This document shows positions 31,969-39,608 of a DNA stretch of 39,608 nucleotides, one piece after another. Position 1 is the first letter of the stretch, and each line of letters begins with the position of its first letter. Source of the stretch: Heyndrickxia sporothermodurans (lineage in GTDB: Bacteria > Bacillota > Bacilli > Bacillales > Bacillaceae_C); assembly GCF_016785185.1 (NCBI RefSeq), contig NZ_JAEKDY010000022.1; one strand, given 5' to 3'. Under the pieces are notes generated by a model. It saw only the letters and a list, made by a program, of their open reading frames with translations, was not told where the DNA came from and made no database searches. Both the position numbers and the translations under genes were made by a program.

Positions 31969-31997
31969 AATATAAATAATTTTAGGATTTTTGTCAA
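31969..31997 (-). promoter_or_regulatory. sigma-A promoter of the wrbA-type gene
   Basis: Minus strand TTGACA (31997-31992), exactly 17 bp, TATATT (31974-31969). The -35 is perfect. The predicted start falls inside the MhqR-like operator. The remaining part of the 335-bp gap to the DUF47 gene holds only AT-rich DNA in which I see no further element. Confidence 0.75.
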
Positions 31998-32157
31998 ACA
32001 ATAAAGATTAACTTTAAATTAATCATTTTATAATGTGAAAAATTAATGACAGTATGAAAGCGTATTCGCAAAAAATTTCGACATATTTCTTTAATCTTTT
32101 GTGAAAATCATATAAAATAAATACGTTTGATAATACAAAGCTTTTAGGAGGCTCTTT

Positions 32158-32778
32158 ATGGTATTTAAAAACAAAAAAGACAAATTCGCTGTGCTGTTAG
32201 GGAATATTTCGACAAATTTAAGAGAAAGCATGAATTATTTTGCAGATTATAAAATAAATAATTCGGATGATTTAAAAGTTTTTGCTCAGAAAATGAAAGA
32301 ATATGAAACACAAGGAGATACATATGTACATCAAATGATATTGGAGTTGAATGATACCTTTATCACTCCGATTGAAAGAGAGGATTTATTAACGTTAACG
32401 AATAGCCTCGATGATATTCTTGATGGCTTAGAACATTGCGCATATATTTTTGAAGTATATCATATAACCGCGGCGGACAGTTATATGTATAAATTTGTCG
32501 ATGCAATTAAAAATTGTACGGTTGAAATTGATAAAGCAATTGATCTAATGTTTCACAAAAAGCTTCCAAGTATGCGACCACACGCAATTAAAATTAAAGA
32601 ATACGAATCCATGTGTGATGACGTTTTAAGGGAATCCATCAAGGAGCTATTCAAAAATGAAAAGGATCCTATCCGTTTAATTAAATATAAAGAGGTATAT
32701 GAGGACCTTGAAGAAATCGCTGATTATTGTCAAAGTGTTGCAAACATTTTAGAAACTATAATAATGAAGAACGCATAA
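32158..32778 (+). CDS. DUF47 family protein, Pit accessory/regulator
   Basis: A 206-residue, all-helical PhoU-like protein: YETQGDTYVHQMILELNDTF then ITPIEREDLLTLTNSLDDIL is the DUF47 signature, and KEVYEDLEEIADYCQSVANI closes it. DUF47 proteins are encoded upstream of Pit-type phosphate transporters and act as their partner. ATG 32158 follows TTTTAGGAGGCTCTTT. The stop is 11 bp before the pit start, so both are cotranscribed. Confidence 0.92.
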   Translation: MVFKNKKDKFAVLLGNISTNLRESMNYFADYKINNSDDLKVFAQKMKEYETQGDTYVHQMILELNDTFITPIEREDLLTLTNSLDDILDGLEHCAYIFEVYHITAADSYMYKFVDAIKNCTVEIDKAIDLMFHKKLPSMRPHAIKIKEYESMCDDVLRESIKELFKNEKDPIRLIKYKEVYEDLEEIADYCQSVANILETIIMKNA

Positions 32779-32789
32779 GGAGTCTTTTT

Positions 32790-33794
32790 ATGGATAGTGT
32801 ATTAATAATTACCATACTCATCGTTGTTTGCGCGCTGGCTTTTGATTTTATTAATGGGTTTCATGATACAGCAAATGCGATTGCTACGGCTGTTTCGACG
32901 AAAGCTTTAAAACCTAGACATGCAATTATACTAGCAGCTTGTATGAATTTTTTAGGCGCAATGACGTTTACAGGTGTTGCCAAAACCATCACAAAAGATA
33001 TCGTTGATCCTTTTACACTTCCTAATGGATCAATCGTTATTCTATCAGCCTTAATTTCAGCCATTGCTTGGAATTTAATTACTTGGTATTTCGGTATTCC
33101 GAGTAGTTCCTCACACGCAATTATTGGCTCTATTGCAGGTGCTGCTATTGCAGCGGCAGGATTTGCTTCATTAAACTATAAAGGCTTTATTAAAATTATT
33201 GAAGCACTGCTTTTATCACCAGTTATCGCGTTTGCTATCGGATTTATAGTTTATAGTATTTTTAAAGTCGTTTTTAAAAACTTCAATTTAACGAAAACGA
33301 ATAAAAGTTTTCGTCTAATACAAATTTTCACTGCCGCCCTTCAGTCCTATACACATGGTACGAATGATGCGCAAAAGGCTATGGGTATTATTACGATGGC
33401 ATTAATTTCAAATGGATATTTGACTGCGGCTAATGCAGATGTTCCATTATGGGTTCAAGCGTCCTGTGCCACTGCAATGGGTCTTGGTACATCCATTGGC
33501 GGGTGGAAAATTATTAAAACCGTTGGTGGAAAAATCATGAAAATTCGCCCTATTAATGGGGTTGCAGCGGATTTAAGTTCAGCGCTGATTATTTTCGGTG
33601 CGACCTATATTCATTTACCAGTAAGTACAACACATGTCATCTCTTCCTCCATCTTAGGTGTTGGATCATCACATCGAATTAAAGGAGTAAAATGGGATAC
33701 TGCCCAAAGGATGATTATTACTTGGGTAATCACATTACCTATATCTGCTTTATTAGCTGGATTAATTTATTTACTTTTAAACAGTATATTATAA
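32790..33794 (+). CDS. pit: Pit low-affinity inorganic phosphate transporter
   Basis: A 334-residue permease with 8-10 helices. The duplicated PHO4 signatures are present: DFINGFHDTANAIATAVSTK in the first half and SYTHGTNDAQKAMGIITMAL in the second. It takes up metal-phosphate with protons. The start is ATG 32790 (MDSVLII) with AAGGAGTC; the frame open further upstream lies inside the DUF47 gene. A terminator follows at 33806-33841. Confidence 0.95.
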   Translation: MDSVLIITILIVVCALAFDFINGFHDTANAIATAVSTKALKPRHAIILAACMNFLGAMTFTGVAKTITKDIVDPFTLPNGSIVILSALISAIAWNLITWYFGIPSSSSHAIIGSIAGAAIAAAGFASLNYKGFIKIIEALLLSPVIAFAIGFIVYSIFKVVFKNFNLTKTNKSFRLIQIFTAALQSYTHGTNDAQKAMGIITMALISNGYLTAANADVPLWVQASCATAMGLGTSIGGWKIIKTVGGKIMKIRPINGVAADLSSALIIFGATYIHLPVSTTHVISSSILGVGSSHRIKGVKWDTAQRMIITWVITLPISALLAGLIYLLLNSIL

Positions 33795-33805
33795 TTTTTT
33801 AAAAT

Positions 33806-33841
33806 GAAAAAGCAACGAAAAATAATTTCGGTGCTTTTTTC
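33806..33841 (+). terminator. terminator of the DUF47-pit operon
   Basis: AAAAAGCA-CGAAA and TTTCG-TGCTTTTTT pair with one mismatch around AATAA, followed by TTCTTTCT. Confidence 0.85.
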
Positions 33842-33933
33842 TTTCTGTATAGTAAATTTCCCATAAAAGAATCTATGAGTATTTATCATTAATTGGTAAA
33901 ACTAAAATAATCCACGTTAAAAATAAAAATTTA

Positions 33934-33990
33934 TTGCCAAAGTTTTAAAAAACGAATAATATATTATTTGTGACAAAAATTGTTCGTGTT
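33934..33990 (+). promoter_or_regulatory. promoter with PurR-type inverted PurBoxes
   Basis: TTGCCA (33934-33939), 17 bp, TATA-like TAATAT (33957-33962) is a good sigma-A promoter. AAAAAACGAATAAT (CGAA at 33953) overlaps the spacer, and TTGTTCGTGTTT (TTCG at 33983) is the inverse half. The two CGAA cores are 26 bp apart, close to the spacing of the paired PurBoxes of B. subtilis. No purine riboswitch is seen. Confidence 0.55.
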
Positions 33991-34005
33991 TCGGAGGAAA
34001 ACTTT

Positions 34006-35313
34006 ATGCTTAAGCTTTTTAAATTAAAAGAAAACGGCACAAATGTTAAAACAGAACTTATTGCCGGTTTAACTACATTTTTAACGATGGTATATATTGT
34101 GGTCGTCAATCCTGTGATTCTTAAAGATGCAGGTGTACCATTTGATCAAGTCTTTATGGCAACGATTATTGCCGCTGTTATCGGGACTTTATGGATGGCA
34201 CTGTTCGCAAACTATCCAATTGCGATTGCTCCTGGAATGGGACTGAACGCCTATTTTGCTTATTCAGTCGTTGGTTCTCATGGAAATATTGATTATGTTA
34301 CGGCATTTTCAGCCGTTTTTGTAGCAGGAATTGTTTTCATTATTTTATCAATTACACCATTTCGAAGTAAATTAATTGAAGCCATTCCCGAAAATTTAAA
34401 ACACGGTATTACCGCAGGTATCGGTTTATTTATTGCTTTTATCGGATTAAGACAGACCGGTGTCATCACAGCTAGTAAGGAAAATTTAGTTCAGCTTGGT
34501 GATCTTCACAATCCTCTAACAATACTAGCTTTAGTTGGACTTGCCATTACATTAATTTTGATGGCACGCAATATTCACGGTGCATTATTTATCGGTATGA
34601 TTATCACTGCAATTATTGCCTTGTTCACAGGTCAATTGTCCTTTGATAAAGGATTTGTTGGGATGCCGCATTTTCCCGAGTTTATTATTCATAATCCGAT
34701 CACTGCCTTTAGCGATGTGATTCATCATAGTTTATATGCTGTTGTATTTTCCTTTTTACTCGTTACCATATTTGATACAACTGGAACGATGGTTGGAGTC
34801 GCTGAACAGGCCGGATTAATGAAAGGTAAAACGATGCCACGGGCACGAGAGGCGTTGTTATCAGACTCTATTGCAACGACCATTGGTGCTATCTTCGGAA
34901 CAAGCCCAACGAGTGCATTTGTTGAATCAACATCTGGAGTTGCTGCTGGAGGAAGAACAGGATTAACAACAGTTACCGTTGCTGTACTCTTTATCATTTC
35001 TTCATTCTTTGGCCCATTAGTAAGTGCTGTATCCGGCCTTTCCGCCATCACTGCTCCCGCTTTAATTATTGTAGGTAGTATGATGATTGGCAGTGTTTCG
35101 CATATTAATTGGTCTGAACTTGATGAAGCCTTTCCTGCATTTATTATTATTTTGAGTATGCCGTTAACTTCCAGTATTGCCACAGGAATTGCATTTGGAT
35201 TTATTTCTTATCCGATATTGAAAGTTGTGCGAGGAAAATGGCGTGAAGTTCACCCACTCGTTTATTTATTTGCCGTATTATTTTTCTTACAACTCGCATT
35301 TATACCTCATTGA
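34006..35313 (+). CDS. NCS2-family purine permease (PbuG/PbuO type)
   Basis: About 435 residues and 12-14 helices. AzgA-like blocks are seen: VKTELIAGLTTFLTMVYIVV, ANYPIAIAPGMGLNAYFAYS, GIGLFIAFIGLRQTGVI, FDTTGTMVGVAEQAGLM and TSPTSAFVESTSGVAAGGRT. These belong to hypoxanthine/guanine/adenine proton symporters. The start is ATG 34006 with CGGAGGAAAACTTT; an upstream in-frame start would overlap the promoter and operator. The PurBox pair upstream supports a purine substrate and repression by PurR. Confidence 0.92.
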   Translation: MLKLFKLKENGTNVKTELIAGLTTFLTMVYIVVVNPVILKDAGVPFDQVFMATIIAAVIGTLWMALFANYPIAIAPGMGLNAYFAYSVVGSHGNIDYVTAFSAVFVAGIVFIILSITPFRSKLIEAIPENLKHGITAGIGLFIAFIGLRQTGVITASKENLVQLGDLHNPLTILALVGLAITLILMARNIHGALFIGMIITAIIALFTGQLSFDKGFVGMPHFPEFIIHNPITAFSDVIHHSLYAVVFSFLLVTIFDTTGTMVGVAEQAGLMKGKTMPRAREALLSDSIATTIGAIFGTSPTSAFVESTSGVAAGGRTGLTTVTVAVLFIISSFFGPLVSAVSGLSAITAPALIIVGSMMIGSVSHINWSELDEAFPAFIIILSMPLTSSIATGIAFGFISYPILKVVRGKWREVHPLVYLFAVLFFLQLAFIPH

Positions 35314-35317
35314 TTTC

Positions 35318-35349
35318 GGAATCGGCATTGAGCCGGTTCCTTTTTTTTA
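35318..35349 (+). terminator. terminator of the purine permease gene
   Basis: GGAATCGGC and GCCGGTTCC pair (one G-U) around ATTGA and are followed by eight T. Confidence 0.92.
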
Positions 35350-35384
35350 AAACAAAATCATAGACTTTGATACAGATTTAGAAA

Positions 35385-35468
35385 CCGATCAAATTTGCGG
35401 GGAGACCGATCAAAATTTCTGGCACACCCATCAAATTTTTGCTTGAACCAATCATAATAAGAGTAATA
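35385..35468 (+). repeat. four-unit array with exact 21-bp period
   Basis: Units begin at 35385, 35406, 35427 and 35448: CCGATCAAATTT..., CCGATCAAAATTT..., CCCATCAAATTT..., CCAATCATAATA.... The first 12-13 bases of each unit are conserved and the rest drift; the last unit is the most degenerate. The array sits between two convergent terminators. No coding or hairpin role is evident. Confidence 0.7.
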
Positions 35469-35484
35469 GGCTGCGTATTGCCAT

Positions 35485-35519
35485 GAAAAAACGCCTACAC
35501 CACAACTGGCGTAGACGTT
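35485..35519 (-). terminator. terminator of qoxABCD
   Basis: AACGTCTACGCCA and TGGTGTAGGCGTT pair with two non-Watson-Crick positions on the minus strand around GTTG, followed by TTTTTC. It lies 7 bp beyond the qoxD stop. Confidence 0.88.
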
Positions 35520-35526
35520 ACAATGA

Positions 35527-35814
35527 TTAATTATGCATTACCCATATCGATCCTAATACAATCGTAAGGGCGATGATAATACTGTAAATGATATTTCCAA
35601 TTTGTACGACCGAATTATCGCTTTCTTTAATATGCATAAACATGAATAACTGCATGCCTGCTTGTAAGAATGCTAGAATACCGATAATTGACATAATAGT
35701 TGGTCTTGGAAGATTCGTGTGCAGAGCAACAAACATGGCTGCAATCGTCATCACTAATGATAGAAAGAAACCAACGATGTGCCCAATTGGATATTTCGAA
35801 TGATGTTGTTCCAT
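35527..35814 (-). CDS. qoxD: cytochrome aa3 quinol oxidase subunit IV (QoxD)
   Basis: Ninety-five residues with three membrane helices: YPIGHIVGFFLSLVMTIAAM, IMSIIGILAFLQAGMQLFMF and a last helix ending LGSIWVMHN. The motif MHIKESDN is typical of the family. Start ATG 35814 overlaps the qoxC stop as TAATG, with GGAGGG upstream, so translation is coupled. It stabilises the oxidase complex. Confidence 0.93.
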   Translation of the reverse strand: MEQHHSKYPIGHIVGFFLSLVMTIAAMFVALHTNLPRPTIMSIIGILAFLQAGMQLFMFMHIKESDNSVVQIGNIIYSIIIALTIVLGSIWVMHN

Positions 35815-36422
35815 TACTGAATCAACCCTCCTAAATAAACGAACGTAAAGATAAAGATCCATACAACATCAAGGAAATGCCAGTAAAGACTGATGATGAA
35901 AAATTTTCTTGATGTTACAGGTGTTAATCCTCTTTTTACTAATTGGATAATCAACAGAATGCCCCATAAAATACCCATCGAAACGTGCAAGCCATGTGTT
36001 CCTAGTAAAACGAAGAACCCAGATAAGAATCCACTTGTTTGTAATGTTGCTCCGTCATGTACATAATCGACAAACTCATGAAGCTCAAAATAGATAAAGC
36101 CTGCACCTAATAATAAAGTAATGATAAACCATAGTAACAAGCCTTTTTTATTATTATTTCTCATTGAAAAAATCGCAAGACCACATGTGAAACTACTAAC
36201 TAAAAGGAGAATAGTTTCTGTCATTACATCTTTAATTTTAAACAACTCTAATTGATCAGGTCCTCCAGCTGTTGAACCAGAAAGAACAAAATAGGTAGCG
36301 AAGAGAGTCGCGAAAAGCGCGATCTCTGCACCCAAGAAAATCCAGAAGCCAAATATATTTAATCTGCTTTGCTCAGATTGATATTCTAACGGTAAAGATG
36401 TGTCTAAATGTTCACTCATCAT
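35814..36422 (-). CDS. qoxC: cytochrome aa3 quinol oxidase subunit III (QoxC)
   Basis: A 202-residue protein with five membrane helices. Conserved parts are FGFWIFLGAEIALFATLFAT, the loop GTHGLHVSMGILWG and the end YWHFLDVVWIFIFTFVYLGG, all subunit III signatures. The first Met codons at 36422 and 36419 overlap the qoxB stop (ATGATGA). AGGGGTGAAAG is the ribosome site. Confidence 0.95.
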   Translation of the reverse strand: MMSEHLDTSLPLEYQSEQSRLNIFGFWIFLGAEIALFATLFATYFVLSGSTAGGPDQLELFKIKDVMTETILLLVSSFTCGLAIFSMRNNNKKGLLLWFIITLLLGAGFIYFELHEFVDYVHDGATLQTSGFLSGFFVLLGTHGLHVSMGILWGILLIIQLVKRGLTPVTSRKFFIISLYWHFLDVVWIFIFTFVYLGGLIQ

Positions 36423-38362
36423 CTTTCACCCCTTGCTGCAAGTTCTGTACTTAATACTTCATCTACCTCAACATGGTAGCCTTCATCTTTGTCAAATGAA
36501 CGCCATGCTAGACAGCCAAGGATAATAATTAATCCAATGATTGCCATCCACCACCATGAGAAGACAAGTCCGAATCCTCCGATACCAAAGCCAACAGCTG
36601 AAATAAATGGCATAGCTGTATTGTTTGGCATATGGATTGGTTTCACATCTTCCTTATTAAAGCGAGGAGTTTTATTTTGTTTCATATTCCAATAAGCATC
36701 TACATCATCAACTACAGGTGCTACTGCAAAATTGTAATGTGGAACTGGAGTTGGTGTTGACCATTCTAATGTGCGGCCATCCCAAGGATCACCTGTAACA
36801 TCACGTTCACCTTTTTTCAGACTGTAGAGAATGTTCCATACTAAGACTAGGAAGCCGATACCCATTAAGACACCACCGATTGTTGAAACGAGATTTAATC
36901 CGTTCCAGCCAAGACCATCTTGGTATGTGTACATACGGCGAGTCATTCCTTTTAAACCAAGAACAAATTGCGGCAAGAAACATACGTTAAAGCCGACCAT
37001 CCAGAACCAAAATGTAATTTTCCCAAGTTTTTCATTTAGCATATGCCCAAACATTTTTGGATACCAATAATGTAAACCTGCGAAACAAGCAAAGGCTACA
37101 CCCGGAATTAATGTGTAATGGAAGTGAGCGATTAAGAAATAACTATTATGATATTGATAATCCGCTGCTGCCATCGCTAACATTACTCCCGTTACCCCAC
37201 CAATTAAAAAGTTAGGGATGAATGCTAGTGACCAAAGCATCGCAGTCGTTAGTTTTAGTTTTCCTTTATACATCGTAAAGAGCCAGTTAAATAATTTCAC
37301 ACCTGTCGGAATTGCAATCAGCATCGTTGAAATCGAGAAGAATGAGTTCACGGCCGCAGAGTTCCCCATCGTAAAGAAGTGATGCACCCATGTGAAATAA
37401 CTAAATAGCGCAATAGCTAACATTGAAAAGACCATTGATTTATATCCAAATAATCGTTTCTTCGCAAATGTACTGATAATTTCTGAATAAATACCTAAAG
37501 AAGGTAATAACACAATATATACTTCTGGATGTCCCCATATCCAGAACAGATTACTCCAAAGCATTGGCATACCGCCTGATGCCATCGTAAAGAAATGAGA
37601 GCCAAATAGACGGTCAAAAGTCATTAAAGCTAAAGCAACTGTTAATACAGGGAAAGCAAAGATAATAATGATACACATAATTAATACGGACCATACGAAC
37701 ATTGGCATCTTCATTAATGACATACCTTTTGCTCTCATCTTAAGAATCGTCACTAAGAAGTTAATACCCGTAATAAGTGTACCGATCCCCGCAATTTGCA
37801 ACGCAACTGCATAATAGTTATTTCCAACTCCAGGACTAAATTCAGTACCCGCTAATGGAAAATAGGAAGTCCATCCTGCAGTAGGTGATCCACCAATAAT
37901 AAAGGAAATATTAAAGAGTGCACACCCGGCAGCAAACGTCCAAAAACTGAATGCATTAAGCATCGGATAAGCAACATCACGTGCTCCAATTTGAAGTGGA
38001 ACAGCAATATTTATTAACCCCATTAAAAATGGCATTGCCATAAATAAAATCATAATCGTACCATGTGTTGTAAAAATACCATCATAGTGATTCGCATCTA
38101 ATAATTTTAAGTTCGGTGCCGTCAGTTGTGCACGCATCATCAATGCATCAACACCACCACGGAAAAGCATTAATACTGCGACTAATACATACATAACACC
38201 GATCTTTTTATGATCGACAGTTGTCAACCAGTTTTGCCAAAGCCATTTCCATTTTTTAAAGTAAGTTAAGAAAAAAACGATAGCGATCATCGCAAGGGCG
38301 ATTCCTGCTTCTGTTACATATATAATCGGCTCGCCGGTGACGAAAAATTCATCAAGCTTCAT
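36419..38362 (-). CDS. qoxB: cytochrome aa3 quinol oxidase subunit I (QoxB)
   Basis: A 647-residue haem-copper oxidase catalytic subunit with about 14 helices. Metal ligands are in place: the low-spin haem His in FTTHGTIMILFMAMP, the CuB/crosslink site WIWGHPEVYIVLLPS, the CuB pair TWVHHFFTMG, and the haem His pair in LIAHFHYTLIPG. It reduces O2 to water with menaquinol electrons and pumps protons. ATG 38362 (MKLDEFF) has GGAGGAG seven bases upstream; the frame open to 38377 includes that site. Confidence 0.97.
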   Translation of the reverse strand: MKLDEFFVTGEPIIYVTEAGIALAMIAIVFFLTYFKKWKWLWQNWLTTVDHKKIGVMYVLVAVLMLFRGGVDALMMRAQLTAPNLKLLDANHYDGIFTTHGTIMILFMAMPFLMGLINIAVPLQIGARDVAYPMLNAFSFWTFAAGCALFNISFIIGGSPTAGWTSYFPLAGTEFSPGVGNNYYAVALQIAGIGTLITGINFLVTILKMRAKGMSLMKMPMFVWSVLIMCIIIIFAFPVLTVALALMTFDRLFGSHFFTMASGGMPMLWSNLFWIWGHPEVYIVLLPSLGIYSEIISTFAKKRLFGYKSMVFSMLAIALFSYFTWVHHFFTMGNSAAVNSFFSISTMLIAIPTGVKLFNWLFTMYKGKLKLTTAMLWSLAFIPNFLIGGVTGVMLAMAAADYQYHNSYFLIAHFHYTLIPGVAFACFAGLHYWYPKMFGHMLNEKLGKITFWFWMVGFNVCFLPQFVLGLKGMTRRMYTYQDGLGWNGLNLVSTIGGVLMGIGFLVLVWNILYSLKKGERDVTGDPWDGRTLEWSTPTPVPHYNFAVAPVVDDVDAYWNMKQNKTPRFNKEDVKPIHMPNNTAMPFISAVGFGIGGFGLVFSWWWMAIIGLIIILGCLAWRSFDKDEGYHVEVDEVLSTELAARGER

Positions 38363-38382
38363 CCTGTTCTCCTCCAATCTTT

Positions 38383-39321
38383 TTAGTGTTGATGTTCTGA
38401 CATGTCCATGTTCATATCCATGTCCATACCATCCATTTTATGTTGTTTTTGATTGGTTTCTTGTTTCTTCATCACACCATGTTGATGTGGTGCTTTCACC
38501 CATGGTAAATGTGTACCTGTATAAGTCATTCGTCCAACTACACCAGGTTTTAATATCTTGTTATAATCAGCTTTTGTTAATTTTGGTGCTGTTTTCTTTA
38601 CGTCTTTCACCCATTTATCGAAATCTTCCTGCGTTTGGGAAAGAACTTCGAAATCCATATGGGCAAAACCTTCACCATTAAAATTAGCATTTCTTCCTAA
38701 ATAGGATCCCGGTTTATCTGCAAGTAATATTAGTTCCATTGAATGATTGGGCATCGTATATTTTTGACCGCCTAATTCAGGTATCCAAAATGATGCCATC
38801 GTTCCTGCAGATGTTAATTGGAATTTAACTGGAGTACCTTTAGGAATATTCACATAGTTCACTGTTTCAATCCCTTGTTCTGGATAACTAAAAATCCATT
38901 TCCAATCTGCAGAAGTCACATTAATCGTAATTGGCTTCTTATCCTCATAGCCTTTTGGTATATCTTCTAACGCATAGTTTGCTTTAATGGTAGGAATGGC
39001 AACAGCTATAATGATGACAATTGGAATTGCCGTCCAAATAATTTCAAGCCATTTATTACCATGTTGATCAGGTGGGATATAATCCGCCGCTAAGCGTTTT
39101 TCACGATATTTGAATATCATAAAAATAAATAATCCCAAAACAACAACTAAAATAATCATCATTAACCAAAATGAATACACGATTAAATCATATTGCTTTT
39201 GCGCAACAGGGCCTTGTGGATTTAAGACAGCTATTTTGCTAGTGTCACAGCCACTCAAAAGAAATATTGATGAAAGCAGCATCAACACTGTTATTTTCCA
39301 TGGGATATGTTTCTTTTTCAC
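38383..39321 (-). CDS. qoxA: cytochrome aa3 quinol oxidase subunit II (QoxA), lipoprotein with Met/His-rich tail
   Basis: A 312-residue protein. Lipobox LLSGC puts the lipidated Cys at residue 25; DTSKIAVLNPQGPVAQKQYD is the typical QoxA start. Two helices follow and then a periplasm-side cupredoxin domain. The CuA site lacks the cysteine pair (FWIPELGGQKYTMPNHSMEL, NANFNGEGFAHMDFEVLS), so it is a quinol and not a cytochrome c oxidase. The last 35 residues are rich in His and Met, ending MDMDMNMDMSEHQH. The start is GTG 39321 after GGAAGGAGAGAGAAA. It is the first gene of qoxABCD; 20 bp separate it from qoxB. Confidence 0.95.
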   Translation of the reverse strand: MKKKHIPWKITVLMLLSSIFLLSGCDTSKIAVLNPQGPVAQKQYDLIVYSFWLMMIILVVVLGLFIFMIFKYREKRLAADYIPPDQHGNKWLEIIWTAIPIVIIIAVAIPTIKANYALEDIPKGYEDKKPITINVTSADWKWIFSYPEQGIETVNYVNIPKGTPVKFQLTSAGTMASFWIPELGGQKYTMPNHSMELILLADKPGSYLGRNANFNGEGFAHMDFEVLSQTQEDFDKWVKDVKKTAPKLTKADYNKILKPGVVGRMTYTGTHLPWVKAPHQHGVMKKQETNQKQHKMDGMDMDMNMDMSEHQH

Positions 39322-39608
39322 ACTTTCTCTCTCCTTCCCAATCTACGAAGTATGTATCATCTTTCACAAGTAAAAGAAAATATCATCATTTATTTTTTTA
39401 AATTTGTTCTGATAAATTGTACTGCAATTTTATCCTTTTGTGCACATCTTCACAATCTCGACAATTTAAATTCATAAATACGTGAATGAATTTCATAATT
39501 CTTAGCCCTTGTGTATCAAGGGGTTTAAGAGATAAAAAAAGAAGTACCTCCCCAAATCTTGTATAATGGTAGTTGACCAGTAAGCCCCCATTCAAACAAC
39601 GCATATAA
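39322..39608. other. upstream region of qoxABCD to window edge, no supported gene
   Basis: AT-rich DNA. Minus-strand frames here code for nothing I recognise. The qox promoter must lie here, but no -35/-10 pair is convincing. The last 90 bp change character (GTACCTCCCC, CTTGTATAATGGTAGTTGAC, AAGCCCCCATTC) and carry a TATAAT reading rightward at about 39563, which may belong to an element or gene beyond the edge. Confidence 0.5.

Noticed and set aside
34725..35183. 152-codon antisense frame in the purine permease gene
   Set aside because: Shadow of a strongly biased membrane-protein reading frame; no ribosome site.
35385..35468. CRISPR array
   Set aside because: Units are 21 bp in total with no separate spacers, and no cas gene is present.
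38383..39321. Cytochrome c oxidase subunit II (CtaC)
   Set aside because: No CuA cysteine pair and no cytochrome c domain; sequence start and operon order are those of qoxABCD.
39398..39604. 68-codon minus-strand frame at the right edge (with a CRDC motif)
   Set aside because: No family recognised; the only ribosome-like site (GGGGAGGT) is not followed by a usable start at normal distance. Kept as unexplained edge DNA.

Overview
The window is low-GC DNA from an endospore-forming member of the Bacillaceae. Reasons: strong AGGAGG-type ribosome binding sites, U-tailed intrinsic terminators, sporulation genes (SpoVR, a YjcZ-type small protein, a Spo0A-phosphorelay type kinase), a complete qoxABCD menaquinol oxidase, and pieces of gene order I recall from Bacillus subtilis (yhcT next to yhcU; yhdB and spoVR in the same neighbourhood). 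I cannot name the species.

Layout. 1-211: 3' end of an IS1182-type transposase gene and the probable IS end. 219-1086: thiT under a TPP riboswitch with its own promoter and terminator platform. 1161-2350: orphan sensor kinase. 2413-3673: two glycine/tyrosine-rich small proteins and an SGNH hydrolase. 3830-13120: a nine-gene minus-strand block for uptake and breakdown of peptides, probably cell-wall peptides: C26 amidotransferase-like hydrolase, M19 dipeptidase, OppB, OppC, OppD, OppA, NlpC/P60 endopeptidase (YkfC-like), second OppF/YkfD-type ATPase, and a beta-lactamase-fold serine hydrolase. Two internal terminators split it into three transcriptional segments. 13273-17205: CocE-type hydrolase, CorA and a LysE exporter. 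17290-21074: glpD behind a leader terminator, a PCYCGC lipoprotein and flavohaemoglobin. 21110-25249: SpoVR, a TolB-like propeller protein and an MFS-like membrane protein. 25464-28303: YhdB-like protein, BdbC, YhcU, YhcT and a DUF3870 protein. 28343-30753: acyl-CoA dehydrogenase plus class III CoA-transferase, with an unusual leader hairpin. 31219-31997: a frameshifted WrbA-type quinone reductase gene behind a well-formed promoter and an MhqR-like operator. 32158-35313: Pit phosphate transporter with its DUF47 partner, then an NCS2 purine permease with a PurR-type operator. 35527-39321: qoxABCD.

Two dispersed intergenic repeat families run through the window. Family A (about 140 bp, GC-rich, foldable) has three full copies and one fragment that stops exactly at the oppA stop codon. 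Family B (core with GCGAAAGCGCC) has copies near 2.77 kb and 31.0-31.2 kb. A third element is a 4-unit array with an exact 21-bp period at 35385-35468.

I see no phage, CRISPR or defence island. The most original material is regulatory or degenerative: the broken wrbA with intact control region, the leader hairpin and palindrome of the CoA-transferase operon, the flavohaemoglobin 5' end, the 21-bp array, and the wall-peptide salvage cluster that includes a beta-lactamase-like enzyme without the usual class A general-base motif.
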